A DNA stretch of 64,000 bases from Combretum micranthum. Lineage: Eukaryota > Streptophyta > Magnoliopsida > Myrtales > Combretaceae. Every line of letters begins with the position of its first letter. The stretch's first letter is position 1. The translations under genes were made by a program, and so were the position numbers. Location of the stretch: NCBI GenBank assembly GCA_024138025.1, contig JAMXBD010000974.1, forward strand, positions 186,001 through 250,000, in the 5' to 3' direction. This document shows positions 50,229-63,560 of the stretch, in pieces. The notes beneath the pieces are model-generated. The model was not told the DNA's origin. It saw only the letters and a list, made by a program, of their open reading frames with translations, and ran no database searches.

Positions 50229-53200
50229 TGTCATGCCCCAAAAGGTATCCTAAACGTAACAGTCCACCATATACTAAACAAGATTTAAGAATCACTACCA
50301 CAGTCATTCAGAACTCTTGTGTTAGCATGCAAGGCGTTTCCTTACGACAATAGAATACATAAACAATTGGAGACAGATAGTTCAATTTGATAAGATAAGC
50401 ATAAAAATATAAATCACAGATATCTCAGGATCAATTACAAAGCATTGAGGGGCATTCCCTTGCTACATATAAGTTTAGGTATTATCCTTTTTGGTAACAA
50501 TGATCTTTCTAGGTTCACTACTAAAAACTATACAAACCAATCGTAAACTTCTAAGAAGATAACTCCTAGTCTCTCATTGCCTAATTTGGCTAGGACCAGG
50601 CACGCAGCCACAAGTACGGGAACTGCATTAGAAAGAAACTGTAGGGGTTTAAGCTATGCTAGCTTAGTGAGTTCCACTTCTAAAATTAAATGCTTAACAA
50701 GTAATATATAGCAGACAAGTTATATTAACAACCATATGAAATGCACAAACACGTGAGCATACAATACATAAGACCATCTGGAAGTCTCATGTTGAATGGA
50801 TTTATGCCCTCCATTCGGGGTTAGGCGTTTCAGGCCCATACGACCATATATTTCAATTTTTCTCATTTATATTATGGTTGATACAGGTGCCCACCCACAC
50901 ACATTTTCAATTCCGGCCCCTACGCCAACATTCGAGTTTACAAGCCCCTCATTGCCCAGCTATTATGCCTTCTTCCCTCAAAGGTATAATAACCTATGCA
51001 ATGTGACTCATATATGGTATGCATGACCAATTTGATTATAAGATCATGGCATATTAATTTAACCATTTATGGGTAATCATAGATATTGCAGACACTTCAA
51101 CTTTATAATAAGTCATACAAATATTTACAGTAAGCTCATTTCGATATTCTTATCATTAATTCACCCAAGTAGAACTCATATACACACAGTCAAATTTTTA
51201 TCTTGCTCTAATTCTAATGCCACTAACATTACAAGCACAAGCATAAGCATAAGCACAAGCACAATCACAAGCATATAATTTAAAAATAGTGAACTCACTC
51301 GGCCATAGTCTCCGGTCTCTAACGGTAGTGATCCAGAAATAAGAATTTCCCTCGATTCCAAAATCACTAACGAAAGAAATACCCCTATGAGTATTTCATA
51401 TCATAATTAATTCCAAACTTTTCAATTAAAATTCTTTAAATTCGTAATTTCCGTGGTAATTGAAAATTGCAACTTAAAATGGCCATAACTTGGTCATTTT
51501 AACTCAGAATTTCGCAAATAAACTATCGATTTCTATCTACTTTGAAAGATCTATCTTTTTATAATGTTATTACTAAATTTTGAAAACATTTAGGTCCCGG
51601 AATGTTCGGATCAGATCTGATCAGTAATTAGAATTTGAAACTCCAAAATTGTTTTGTGAAATTTACATTATTTCTAACAAGTAGATTATATGTACATGCA
51701 ATATCTACAAGTTTTGATTATGAATGTCATGATATGAGCTATCTACGTGTAATTCCGTAATGATTCTTGATTAAAAAGAATTTTTGCAAAAACTTTCTTC
51801 TTGAAATAATGTCATGAACACTTGTTTGAAAAAACTAGCTTTATTCCTTTGAAAATCATGCATATTCTTACTATAACAAGACCTTGATGACCTATGTACC
51901 CATGACCTTCATTATCATAATAAATTCCTCATTTAAAGGTTGGAAAATAGATGTTTTAAATTGGATTTTGCCTAGTGACTAATTTTGCATAATTTTTAGA
52001 AAGGAAAATATTGTTTGATCTTAGTTGTAAAACTTTTCCTTTGTTTTAAGTTTCTATTTTGATAAAAAGACATTTACTCTTATAAAAATCAAGTCTTTAT
52101 TATATCTATTCCTTAAGATTTCTATTTTTCCATTAAAATACTCATTTTGACATTTGGAAATAGGTGTTTAAATAGAGGTCATTCTTAAATCTGAATTTTT
52201 GGAAATTGTTTTTGGGATAGTTTCTTGTGAAAAAACTCATTTAAGCTTTCTAAAATTAAGTCCTAATCAATCCTACTCCCTAAGGCTTCCATTTCTTTAA
52301 TAAAACTCTTGTTTTAGGATTGAAAAGTAAGTGCTTTCTTGGCATTTCACCCTAGTTACGAATTTCTAAATTTTTGTTGGAGTTGAATCATAGATCTAAC
52401 TTAACTTTTGAAATCATTTTCTTGTTTTGAAAATTTCTTGTAGTAAAACCATGATCAACTTATCAAAATCACTACTTTATGATACTCATTACCTAAGTCC
52501 TTTATTTTACATGTAAAACTTTCATTTTGAAGTTGGAAATATATTTTCTAAATGGGTCTTTCTCAAGATCCGAATTTTAAAAATCACTTTTTGATAGTGA
52601 CAAAATAGATCTTGAGTTTTGATCAACACTTTCCTTAAAAATATCATGTAGCAAGTCTTTCATGCATGAAAAACCAGTGACTATGCCATTTTAACTACTC
52701 TAAACAAATAGATCTACAATACTAGTCATGTTATGAATTTAAATGCATCATGAACAATATGTAGGAAAGAGTAAAAATGGAAATATAAGTATAATATCTT
52801 CATAAGAACAATATATAACAATAATTTAGCAAAATACTAGCAAGATAACTTAGATTTTAAGATCCACAACATTGTGATGGTAATGATCTCATGCTTAAGC
52901 GCTTCCACATCCCTAGCTTAAAGCTCATAGGGATTTTTTTGTGGAATCACATATGTATGATCTTGCCATTACATGTTTTAGTGGGGTAGGATTAAGATCT
53001 ATTACCTATTTAGATGTGTGGAGTAAGAAGACTTGAAGAAAAAAAAATCGTGTATGTGTGTGTGGGGTGTTATAGGGCTCACGACAAGGAGGAGAGGGAG
53101 AAGAGAGAAAAAGACTTCCAAAATTTGATTTGTAAGAAATGGGGAAAAGTAAAAAAGAGATTATATAGGAAAAAGAATTAGGGTTTGTATGAATAATTAA

Positions 53201-54011
53201 TTGAAGAAAAAAATCAATTAAATGAGAGAGGGAATAGGGGAGAGGGGTCGTGGTTTGATGTGGAGGGAGAGAGAGTGTGTGTGTTGAATTTGATTTGTGT
53301 AATAAAATCCAAACTTAATAAGTAGTTTGAGTACAATTTATATTGGAAAAGTAAATTTGTAAGGAAGTGATGTAAATTTGTAAGAATGAGTTGTAAGGAT
53401 GCAAGAATAGGGTATGTGTGGTTGTACTTGATGAATAGTGTGAAAGAAAGCAAAAAGCTGATTAGACAATTAAATTACCGGTAGTAATGAAAATACGATA
53501 AAAGGGATATAACTAGACTTTTATAACTCGAAAAATCATATAACTGATATATTTGAAAATATTATAAAATTACGAATCTAATGGTACTAATATCATATAT
53601 TTAATATTTCGAGCCCCGAAAATGCATTTCAAGATTTGTATCCGATCTGGCTCGAGATAGGTGGAAAATCCACTCATCTGATATTGTTAAACATCCTAAT
53701 ACTAATACGAACCAATCTACTCTTTCCACTCATATATCGACTTCTTCGTTTGAGAACACGGGATTATCAGATCTAAACTACTAGGGTTTCCTGAAGTTTT
53801 ATTGACTTAGGATCTCCGGTTGACTTTCCGATTTAGGGTTTTACTTTGAAGTTAACTCGTTTCTATTCTTCCAGGGTTTCATTATTGGTATTGTCGGACA
53901 TAGGATTTCTAGGTCCGATTGGTCCAGAGATATTCTTTTAGGATTTTGGTTTTCAATTTTAAGTTTTTTCCGAAATCGAACTTAGGTTTGCTAAGAAAAC
54001 GAGGGTTTACA
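50229..54011 (-). mobile_element. Solo LTR B (3.8 kb)
   Basis: On the + strand it runs from TGTCATGCCCCAAAAGG to AACGAGGGTTTACA. The flanks CTTAC (50224-50228) and CCTAC (54012-54016) agree at four of five bases, a decayed target duplication. A TATA-like TATATAATC on the minus strand at about 53160-53168 gives minus orientation. The landmark AATGGATTTATGCCCTCCAT at 50794 is shared with A, C and D. No coding domains. Confidence 0.8.
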
Positions 54012-54437
54012 CCTACATAGCTTTTGTGATTGCCCTCTTAAATTAACCCATCTAGTACATTTCACAAGTTCATTAGCCACACTAGATACAACACTAATGA
54101 CCATTCAAGTTAAAATCTAAGAATTGTCTAGGTTTCTAGAATTTTTGTTTGTTTGTAGTACTTAGATAAAACCAATTATGCAAATATGATTTATATCAAC
54201 ATTAACTACAATAAAAATCCCAATAATGTGGTAATTTTTCTTTTACAAGATTGATAAACAAGTATTACACTGGTTTTCTATATGGAGGGATGCTTGCTAG
54301 TGGTCTAAAATACCAACAAAAGCATTCATTTTAGTATAAGCTCTAAATATTTACAACATTTGAGAGAGGAAAACGACACACAAAGAACACACTAGGATGG
54401 AAAGAAATAAAATGCATTCCTTCTTATCCACACTCTA
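54012..54437. other. Spacer between solo LTRs B and D
   Basis: Unique-looking AT-rich sequence. No gene was recognised. Confidence 0.5.
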
Positions 54438-54580
54438 TGTCACGCTCTAGAAGGTACCCTAAATGTAGCAGTCCACCGCATATAATATTAAAGCTAATGA
54501 ATGACAACCTTAGTCATGCAGGAACTTTGATATCACATGCAAGGCGTGCTTCCAAGATAGTAGGAGATTCACATGGGTAT

Positions 54581-57500
54581 TGTAAACCCCAGTTTTCTAA
54601 GCCTTAAACCTTAAGCCGGAAAGTCAACCGGAGACCTTAAGTCAACTGATCTTGAGTAAAACCCTACAGTTTAGATCCTGCAAACCCGAGTTAGTAAATC
54701 GAGGAGTCGAAAAATAATTAAAGTGTTTAGAATAGTCCGTAATAATATTTGAATTATTAAAAATATCAGATTGGTTCATTTTCGGCTTATTTCGAACCCG
54801 TTTGGATACTGCTTTGGAAAGCGTGTCCCGGGGCTCGAAAAATTAAAAATATATCTTTAATATTTTTAGACTCGTATTTTTATAAGGATTTCAAAAATAT
54901 CAAGTTTAGAATTTTTCGGATTCTAAAAATATCAGTTATAGCTCATATAAGCTTATTTTACTCTTACCGGTAACTAAATTGTTAAATTTCTAAAAATAAT
55001 TTAATTGATTATTTTATTTAAATCATAAAAATTCTGCTACTTAAATGAAAATATTTTTCTTAATTTATTTTATATATTTTCTTATTTAAAAAGCCACTTT
55101 ATCAACCCATATCTCAAGTACACATACATTATCATTACTACACATTATTATGTCTTCTTTTGCTTTTTCTTACACTTCTCTTCTCCAAAATTTGCAGCTG
55201 CCCATTCCCCATAAATTAGCCACTTTTCATTATTTTTAATCAATTATTTGATATTTTTAAAGTCTATTTTAGTTAGAAATGGAAGCAACTTGTTACACTT
55301 TCAAAAATACAAGTTAAAACTCAACTACACACATCCCCCACACTCCAAAATCACGCCAGCACCCCCCTCCCTTGCAGCTGCTGTTTTAATTTTTTTTTTT
55401 AAATTATTTAGCTTACTTTAAACTCTATGTAACATCTCATTCCTTCCTCTTTCATATTTGTAAACCCTATATTTTTCCTCTCTCTTTTTCCCTCTCTTTT
55501 CCTCTTCTTCCTTGCCTTGTCTTCTTGAGAACAAGCTGCCCCCATTTTCCTTTCTTGCTTCCACATATATTTCTTGCAATTATTTGAGGTAATCTTTCCC
55601 TTTCAGCTCTTATAAGATGTTCTAGGATGATACCATGGATGTTTCATGCATCAAAGGACATTCCACAAGCTCAAAATGCTATGGATGATGATGCCAAGAG
55701 TTGAAACATTCCTCTAGATGATGATCTCTTTTGTTCTTAGTATTTTGTTATATGGAAGGCTTGTTTATCTTATTGTTTTTGTGATAGCTTGTAGATCTAG
55801 AGTTTTATCAAGCTTTAGTTATGTTTATGTGTAGATCTAGAAGTTTAAGGCTTACTACTAAGTTTTTCTTATGTTCTCATGGTTGGATATTGAGTAGATC
55901 TTAGATTTGAGTTTGAATGAAAAAGTAAAATTCGTAACTTGTCAATGCACTATTTTAAAAACCCCCTTCCAAGCCTTAAAATGGAAGTTTTTGTTAAGAA
56001 AATGAGGGTTTGATGGATGTATATCATCAAGACTCCATCTTACAAGAATCAAAGTTGATTTTCAAAACAAAAATTGTATTTTCGGATCAAGACAAAGATC
56101 CAAAATAAAAACATGTTTTCCAACTCACAAATGAGGATTTTATTCAAGAAATGAAGGGTTCTTGAGATATAATATGTAATGGGTTGTTTTTCATGAGTTT
56201 TGATAAATATTCTCAAGAGATATGTCCAAAATAAATTTATGAAAATTCGGATCAAGACCAAGACCTATTTTTGGAACCCATCATTCAACTTTAAAATGAA
56301 GATTTAGACAAAAATATAAGGGGCTCTTGGTATAGATATCTTAAGGAATAAATTTTCATAAGTTTAAATGAGTTTTCCAAAAAGGTATTGCTTAAATCAA
56401 GTGTTTTGTAAAAGACAAAATTTAGGTCTTGTATTCATTATAAACTTCAAAGAGGAAATTCGTAATTATGGGGAGACTAATTTTTAAAACCTTCTTTTTG
56501 GTCTCAAAACAAGTATTTTATATTGAAATGGAATACTTTGATAATACATAATATAGGAAAATTATTTTCATTAAACTAAGTAAGTTTTAGCAAAGGAATT
56601 ACTCAAAAACAAACAATGAGTTTCAACTTGTAAATTTTCGGTTTTATGAAAATGGATTCTTAGAAGTTTTTTTGAACATTATGTTTGGATTAGATAAGTA
56701 TGTAATCTCTTAATTTTGTTTTGAGAATCTCCTTGCAAGCTTAGGACTAAAATAAATTGGTCTAAGTAGTTAAATAGAGTAGATATGGAAATTTTTCACA
56801 AAGGCTCAAATCTGGAATTTTCGTAACCCTACTGTACAGTACGTTTCCGACCCTAAATGACCTTAAATGTTTGAATTAACTTTAGAAATGGATAGCTCTT
56901 TCGAAGTAGGTATAAATCGGTATATTATAAGCTAAATTCCGAGTTAAAATGAGTTAGATATGACCTTTTTAAGTTAAGGATTCAACCTAGACGGAAATTG
57001 ACGAACTTAGTAAATAAAATTGTTAAGTTTAATAGAACTTCATAAGAGATACTCATTGAGGGTATTCTTTGTACCTAGGTGAATTGGAGGACGGGTTACC
57101 ACTTCCCGAGGACTATTACGACTAGTGGATTTTCACTACATGGACAAGTGAGTTCATTTCTCAATTAATTATGCTCTTGGATGTGCTTGTAGTAGTAGTG
57201 GCATTAGACTTAGGAAAAGATAAAATTGTGATTGAATGGTGATCTAAACTTGCATGAATGAACGATAAGTATATCGAGGCAAGCTTTGTTGCAATAATCT
57301 TGTATGAGCTAGTATAGATTTGGAATGTCTGAAATTGTATGGTCACTTTTAAATTATCTAAGTAATATGTCATGATTATATGAATAAACTGTACATGCAT
57401 ATCACGTAGTGAGTCTTATATCATTGTCGAGTATGTCTTTGGTGGGACAAAGGTGTACTTGGGAGGCAGCGGGTCTTTAATGAAGGGGACTAGGGTTGCA

Positions 57501-58278
57501 TGACTTATGGACCACCCCATTCGAATAATGAAACTATGGTTGCATGACTTATGGACCAACATTAAAAATTGTGGTTGCATGTCTTATGGACCACCCCACT
57601 TAAGATTGGGATATGGTTGCATGTCTTATGGACCAACTTTGGAATTGTAGTTGCATGACTTATGAACTACCCCAAACCCCGAATGGAGGGCGTAAATTCA
57701 TTCACTTATGACTACCGGAAAGTCATATGCTTGCTTGCTCATATGCTTGTGCATTCATATGGTTGCAATTATAACTTGCTTGTATAGATATTTTAGCTTG
57801 GTCGGGCATGTTACTTGAAGAAAATGAATCTCACTAAGCATTAGCTTATACCCCAACAGTTTTTGTTGCAGTGTTCCTATTTTTGGATGTTCCGAGAGGA
57901 CATTTTTGCAGGTTTATCACATGGAATTAAAGAGCTTTTGAGGAAGTCGGGACCTAGTATAGGCGTGGACTTCTAGGAAAATCTCTTTAATGTAATTCAG
58001 ATATGTAATTGGAGCTAAACGATGTAGACTCCTATTATTTTGGCGGGGGTATGCCCCCTTGGCTTTTGTAAAGTTTAACTATTTATCTTGTTGTGATTTA
58101 TATTCTTAATGCTATGTATGCTTTCTTAAGACTACTCGAATCAAAGTGTGATCCTAAAAGTTGTGTGAGTACACCTTACACACGATATGTAAACTTGGGA
58201 TGACTAAGGTTGTCATACTTAAGTTTAAATATCGGTGTGGTGGACTGTCGCGTTTAGGGTACCCTTTGGGGCGTGACA
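54581..58278 (+). mobile_element. Solo LTR C (3.7 kb), nested in solo LTR D in opposite orientation
   Basis: It starts TGTAAACCCCAGTTTTC and ends ACCCTTTGGGGCGTGACA, with a perfect duplication GGTAT (54576-54580, 58279-58283). The landmark CCCCGAATGGAGGGCGTAAA lies at about 57674. A tandem repeat (GGTTGCATGACTTATGGACC units) lies at 57490-57670. No coding domains. Confidence 0.88.
57490..57672 (+). repeat. Tandem repeat in solo LTR C
   Basis: Five units of the type GGTTGCATGACTTATGGACC plus a variable tail, spaced about 30-50 bases apart. The matching place in copies A, B and D holds different sequence. Confidence 0.75.
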
Positions 58279-61200
58279 GGTATTACATTTAAGTAGATAA
58301 TAGAAGCATGCAAGAACTTATATAAATAAACATGGAATATTCATTTGGATAATAATCTCTTACAACTTCTTGGGGTTATTCCCCATCTCAAAAAGTCTTG
58401 TTTAACTAAACCATCAACAAAATATACATAACTATAACATAAGCCTATTGTAGAGATTTCCTTAGAAGTCTATGTTCAAAACTAAATACATATAACTTCT
58501 CCCAAAAACTCCTAGTAGCTTTGGCTCATACCTGGCATACGGGGCTCCTTGGTGCCAACCATAAGTAATCATACTGTAACAAAAAGCTATAGGGGTATAA
58601 GCAAAACTAGCTTAGTGAGATAATTTCAATTTACAAAACATTTTCATATATCAAACAAGTATTTAAACAATCATATGAGAATGCACCAATCACATGAGCA
58701 AACAAAATACACAAGATTAACTGGAAATCATGTGTAGCATGGATTTTATGCCCTCCATGTCGGGGGTTGGGAGGTTACAAGCCCATACGACCATCAATAT
58801 TTGCATATTTGCTGGCTCCTACTTGCTCTGTAGACTTTCCAGCTCCTACTGACCCATGTAGACTTTCTGGCTTCTATTAGCAACCACTACAACTTCTTCG
58901 TTTCCCATATGAAGAATAGTAGTGAAATAAATGTGACTCACAAATATGATATGCATGAATTATTTTCAATATAAGTTTAACCAAATAATGTTGAGTTCAA
59001 GTTAAAGGCGATCAAAAACAATATTCATCATATCAATACAAGAATCACAATTTATTTATTAATTCCTCTTTCGATATTCTTAACTTATATTCAACACAAT
59101 AAATCCAAATCACACAATATTTGTTCATTTATCTTTTCCTTATTTTCTAGTGCTACTACTTATAAGCACAAACAAGGAAATGTAACTAGTAACAGATTAA
59201 CTCACTTCATGTCGATAGCTCCTAATCGAAGTAGTCTTTTGGGAAAGTGATCTCGGTTTCTTCTTCACCTAAATAAGATGAAATACCCACAATGAGTCTT
59301 TCATAGAATTTTCATCTTTCAAAACTCTAAATCTATCTTAAAATCGTGGTAAAATTGGATTGGAGGGAATCCCAACTTAAAATGGCCATTACTTGCTCAT
59401 TTTAACTAGGAATTTTGCATATTATATATCGTTTTCTACCTACTAGAAAACATCTATCTATTTATAAAACTATTTTCATCAAATTAAGTCGTTTGAGTTC
59501 CGAAATAGTGGTGACTAGATTCACCACAAATTTTCACAAAACTTGAATTCCTTCTTTTAACAAAATTCATATAAAAGAGATAGGTATTATAATAGTTTGT
59601 AAAATCTTTGAAATGTATTTATATATATTTATTGCCTCATATCAAATGTATGAAATTAATGAAGTTGTCTCAAACCATACATTTTTGTAAAAATAAAATC
59701 TTCTAAAGAAAAGTGGAACTTTTGAAAATTCCTCTTATTTTTGCTAGAGAATATTTCAAGTTATTTCAAATTAATAAATTTCATTTCCTTAGTCCTTTAA
59801 ATTTTCAAAGAATGATTTTATTTTCTTAGTTTCTAATACTTTTTTGAAAATAACAACAATTCTATCTTCGTAGAAATAATTTCCTTGTTTCTTAAGATTA
59901 TTCTATTTTCATGAAAGGAATTTCTTGTTTGTCAAACTAGTATTGATGAAAAAGTGGAGTTTAGTAAAGCTTTTGTTTTACTTAAGAATTTCTTCCCATG
60001 TTATGTATGTATTGTAAAATTTTCCTATGTACCCCTCTAAATTTCTTAGAAAAGTTTGTTAAGGTTAAATCCTTGGTTTTTATGAAAATTACTTCCTACT
60101 TTTAGTTTTAGAGAAAATTTTCTATTTTAAGAAACTTTTCTTTATTTATTTTATTGAGACAAAAATCATTATGTTCATGCATGGATATGAATCGTAAAGT
60201 TATGAAAACATAAGGAAACATAATAACTTAAAAAGAAATAAGCTAGTAAAGAAATAATCAAGTATTGGAACCTTAGCTTCATCAAGGCATCCCGGGACTA
60301 AGAAAAGACTAGTCCCAAAAAGAAAAAGAAAAATGTTTTGACTTGATGAGGACAAGTCTAAGACTAAAAAGACTAGTCTTAAAAACAACATAAAAGTAAA
60401 TAAATTACAAGGTAGTAAATAAATTGCAAAACAAATGAGCTTACATGCTCTAAAAGATATATATAGCTACATAGATATATTTAGATAATTATATACATAA
60501 AAGTAACATAAAGGAAATTTGATTCATGAACAAAAACAAAGTATAAACTTATTGTTGCTTTCTTTAACCTTCATGGTTAAAACACACACACTAAGCTCAT
60601 ACTAAGTAAATTTTACCTAAAAGAACTAAACTTGAGAGAACTTTTGGGAGAGAATTCTTGTAGAGAATTTGAGAGAGTATTTTTTTAGTGTATGGAAGGT
60701 GTGAAAGAAGTGGAAGGAAGATGGGGTATTTATAGGAAAATGTGGGAGGAAATTTGTGTTAATTAAATAAATGAAAATAAACCAAATTGGAGAGGGAAAG
60801 GGAGCATGGCCGCGCAATATTGAGTGTAGAGAGGGAGTGAATTTTATTTTTTTTGTATTTTTGTTAATGAAAAGTAAGATATGAAAGATGTGAAGTTGTA
60901 TTGGAAATTAAAATTGTAAGAAATAGAGGTATGGTTTGTAAGAGTAGGTTGTAAGAAAAAGTAGAGATAGATAAATAGTGTAGAATAGTAGAAAATAGTG
61001 TAATGTAAAGTAGACATGACAATTTAAGTACCAGTAGTAAGAAAATATACGTATAATTGCGATATCTGATATTTTTAGTTACAAAAAAATTATGAAATTG
61101 ATATTTTTGAAAACCTTATATTTTTACGAGTCTAACAGTATATTCGAAATATTTTTACTAATCTGAGCCCCGGGACACGCTTTTCGAAAATTGTCTGGTT

Positions 61201-62617
61201 GTGCTCAAAATGAATCGCGATTTAACTAATCTGATATTTTAAGCTTTCTTAGGTTATTACGAACTATTCTACCTACTAAACTCTCACTTACTTTCTTAGG
61301 GTTGCTTAAATGAGAAAGCTGGACTTGAACGGTTACAAAAGCTAGGGTTTCGTTGACTTTGGGATTTTGGTTGACTTCCTAATTAGGGTTTAAGCTTAAT
61401 TTGATCATAAAACTTTAGGAGTTTACACTCTATGCAAAAGAATAGGATAAAAGGATTCATTGCTACTAATATATTCTGCGTCAGAATATGATGGGTAGGT
61501 ACTGTTATAATTTTGTTAAATAGTGGTGATAGAGGTAATTTTTATAAGGCTACTTATATGTTATAATTTTATTAAAACTTATATGAAGCTGATTAATTAG
61601 CATAATGTGTTAATACCATCAAAGCCTTTTGGGAACCATCTAGTAATGATATGCTAGCCTGGCCGAGAATCTAACTGCAGTAGAGCTCCATTTATTTTTT
61701 CTCTCATGGATTAGCTAGAACCTTCACAACACTCAATTAGTGGAAACAATCCCTTGATTGTTAGCTAAAACTTATTCGATAAGAGCTATCAGTGGAGGCA
61801 TGGAAGCCACTTTAGTAGTGAAAGTAACTTCCATTAACTCTAGGCTTCATTTTCTTTATGCTCAGTCCCTCTGTTTGTATGACTACAAGATGAGTTCCAT
61901 GTTTTGGTACATCCTATTGCTAAACATTGAGAGCCAAACAAATATGGACTTTGACAGGACATAGCAGAATTTGGATTTTTTTCCCTTTCTTTAGTTGTGT
62001 TATTAACAGCAATAATTTCCAAATTCTTAGCGAAGCGTCCTCTACTGCTCCTTGTCCTTTTTAGAGCATGTTGGTATCATAATTCATGCAAATATGGCTT
62101 TGTAAAAATAAAAATTGTACAATTATATTTATGTTGGATTATTTTTTTTATGCTTAATTGAATCAATTGGAAATTGGATTTTTTTTTCTTTTTTTTTTAT
62201 TGATAAATAATAGGAAATTACATTTGCAACACAATAAGGAAAGAAATTGTGTAATTTAGAACTAATGGAGCTTCAAAACATGTAAAAGCATTTTCATCCT
62301 CATCTACTATAAGTCTATAACAAACACCAAAAATTGCTATAATGGGACTTCTAAAGTATAAAAGCATATTCATCCTTATTATAATTGACTTAAAAAATTG
62401 CAAAAAGAACACATAAATGAGTTGAAAAGATAATATCTAGCACTGGCAATGAAGTTAGCAGTTTTCTTATATGTTCATATATAAAATATATTCAGTTCAA
62501 TATTTATCAAACTTGTTGTTCAACCTAGTTAGAAAGGGTAATGCTAAATAGTAAAGAGTGAAAGGCCAGATAAGTGATAGAAACTCATTTTGCCAATCAT
62601 TTCAAACTTTTTAACAT

Positions 62618-62647
62618 GGAAGAAGAAGAAGAAGAAGAAGAAGAAGA
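62618..62647. repeat. (GAA)n microsatellite
   Basis: About ten GAA units. Confidence 0.88.
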
Positions 62648-63261
62648 TTAAGACTAAAATACCCTAAATAAATGAAATATAATCAATGGAAAGAAAGTAA
62701 ATTGAGAAATTAAATGGAGACAAATTAATCCATTATCTTTTAAAATTTTAAAGGTTACATTGGAAAAACCGACGTATTTAATTGTAGAAGAATAATTACA
62801 TGTCATTATCCCTTTCAAACTTCTACAAAATTTTCCTCTTTTCCTCCCTAATTGACACACATAATTCTTGAAGATTTAGAATGGATTTCCATAGTAAATT
62901 CCAACAAGGTAAAATGCTTAGATAATAAATTCTTGGAGTTTTAGAGTTAACAATTGTCTTGCACAGATTGAATGTTGTTTTAAGAGATATTTATGGAGAA
63001 ACCCTGAAATAAGAAGGTTAGATAATTGTAGTACAAGGAATAGTGAAGAATTTCAAGAAAGTAATAAGGCTTCGACATGTTATCCATCTTGTTTGCATGT
63101 TACTTCTATAAAAACTTGTGTTTATGGTATATTTATGGCGTGGGAACATTAAATAAGAAGCGAAAAAGGTTTAGAAAACATTTAAGATTGGGATTATGAC
63201 AATTTTTATGAAAAACAAGAGGAGTTTTTGCAAAAAAAAAAAAAAAAAAAAAAGGATTTTC

Positions 63262-63560
63262 AAAAGTGCAAGACCCATGCATTAGGTCGTGCACCTCTTT
63301 ATGGCTAAAATATGAGAAACTTGAAAGTCCATTACCCATGCATGAGCCAATGTGTCAAGTCGTGTATCTGTATATATCTTTAAAAAAAATAAGAACTTTG
63401 TAAGTGCGCAGCTTATGCACTAGACTATGTACCTCTCTATGGCTTGAAATTCCTCATCTGAAAGTGCATAATTGCCCGTGCACCTTCTATTGACTTGCTT
63501 AATTTGTCTAAGTGATACATGACCTCATACACATCGTGCACTAGTTCGTGCATATAGTCA
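63262..63560 (+). repeat. Degenerate GTGCA/CATGCAC-rich repeat
   Basis: Four to five imperfect units containing AAGTGC..., CATGCA and GTCGTGCACCTCTTTATGGC-like segments: 63264-63305, 63325-63372, 63398-63446, 63462-63486 and 63527-63555. The unit spacing is irregular, about 60-70 bases. Nature unknown; it could be part of a retrotransposon LTR that continues out of the window. Confidence 0.45.

Larger units (their letters stand above)
54438..61427 (-). mobile_element. Solo LTR D, about 3.3 kb, split by solo LTR C
   Basis: On the + strand it runs from TGTCACGCTCTAGAAGG to TTTAGGAGTTTACA, with a perfect target duplication CTCTA (54433-54437 and 61428-61432). Copy C lies within it at 54581-58278, near its 3' end. 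A TATA box (minus strand, TATAAATACCCC at about 60724-60735) gives minus orientation. The net length without C and its duplication is 3287 bases. A stretch at about 60245-60400 is closely similar to A at 22715-22860. Confidence 0.85.

Noticed and set aside
53214..53453. Open frame of 79 residues in solo LTR B (and similar ones at 57161-57400, 60626-60817)
   Set aside because: They fall in LTR sequence, are Ser/Leu/Ile-rich low-complexity frames, and are not kept in frame among copies.
61758..61964. Possible exon of a gene at the right end
   Set aside because: A 68-residue frame without splice support or any recognised motif. The surrounding sequence is AT-rich spacer.
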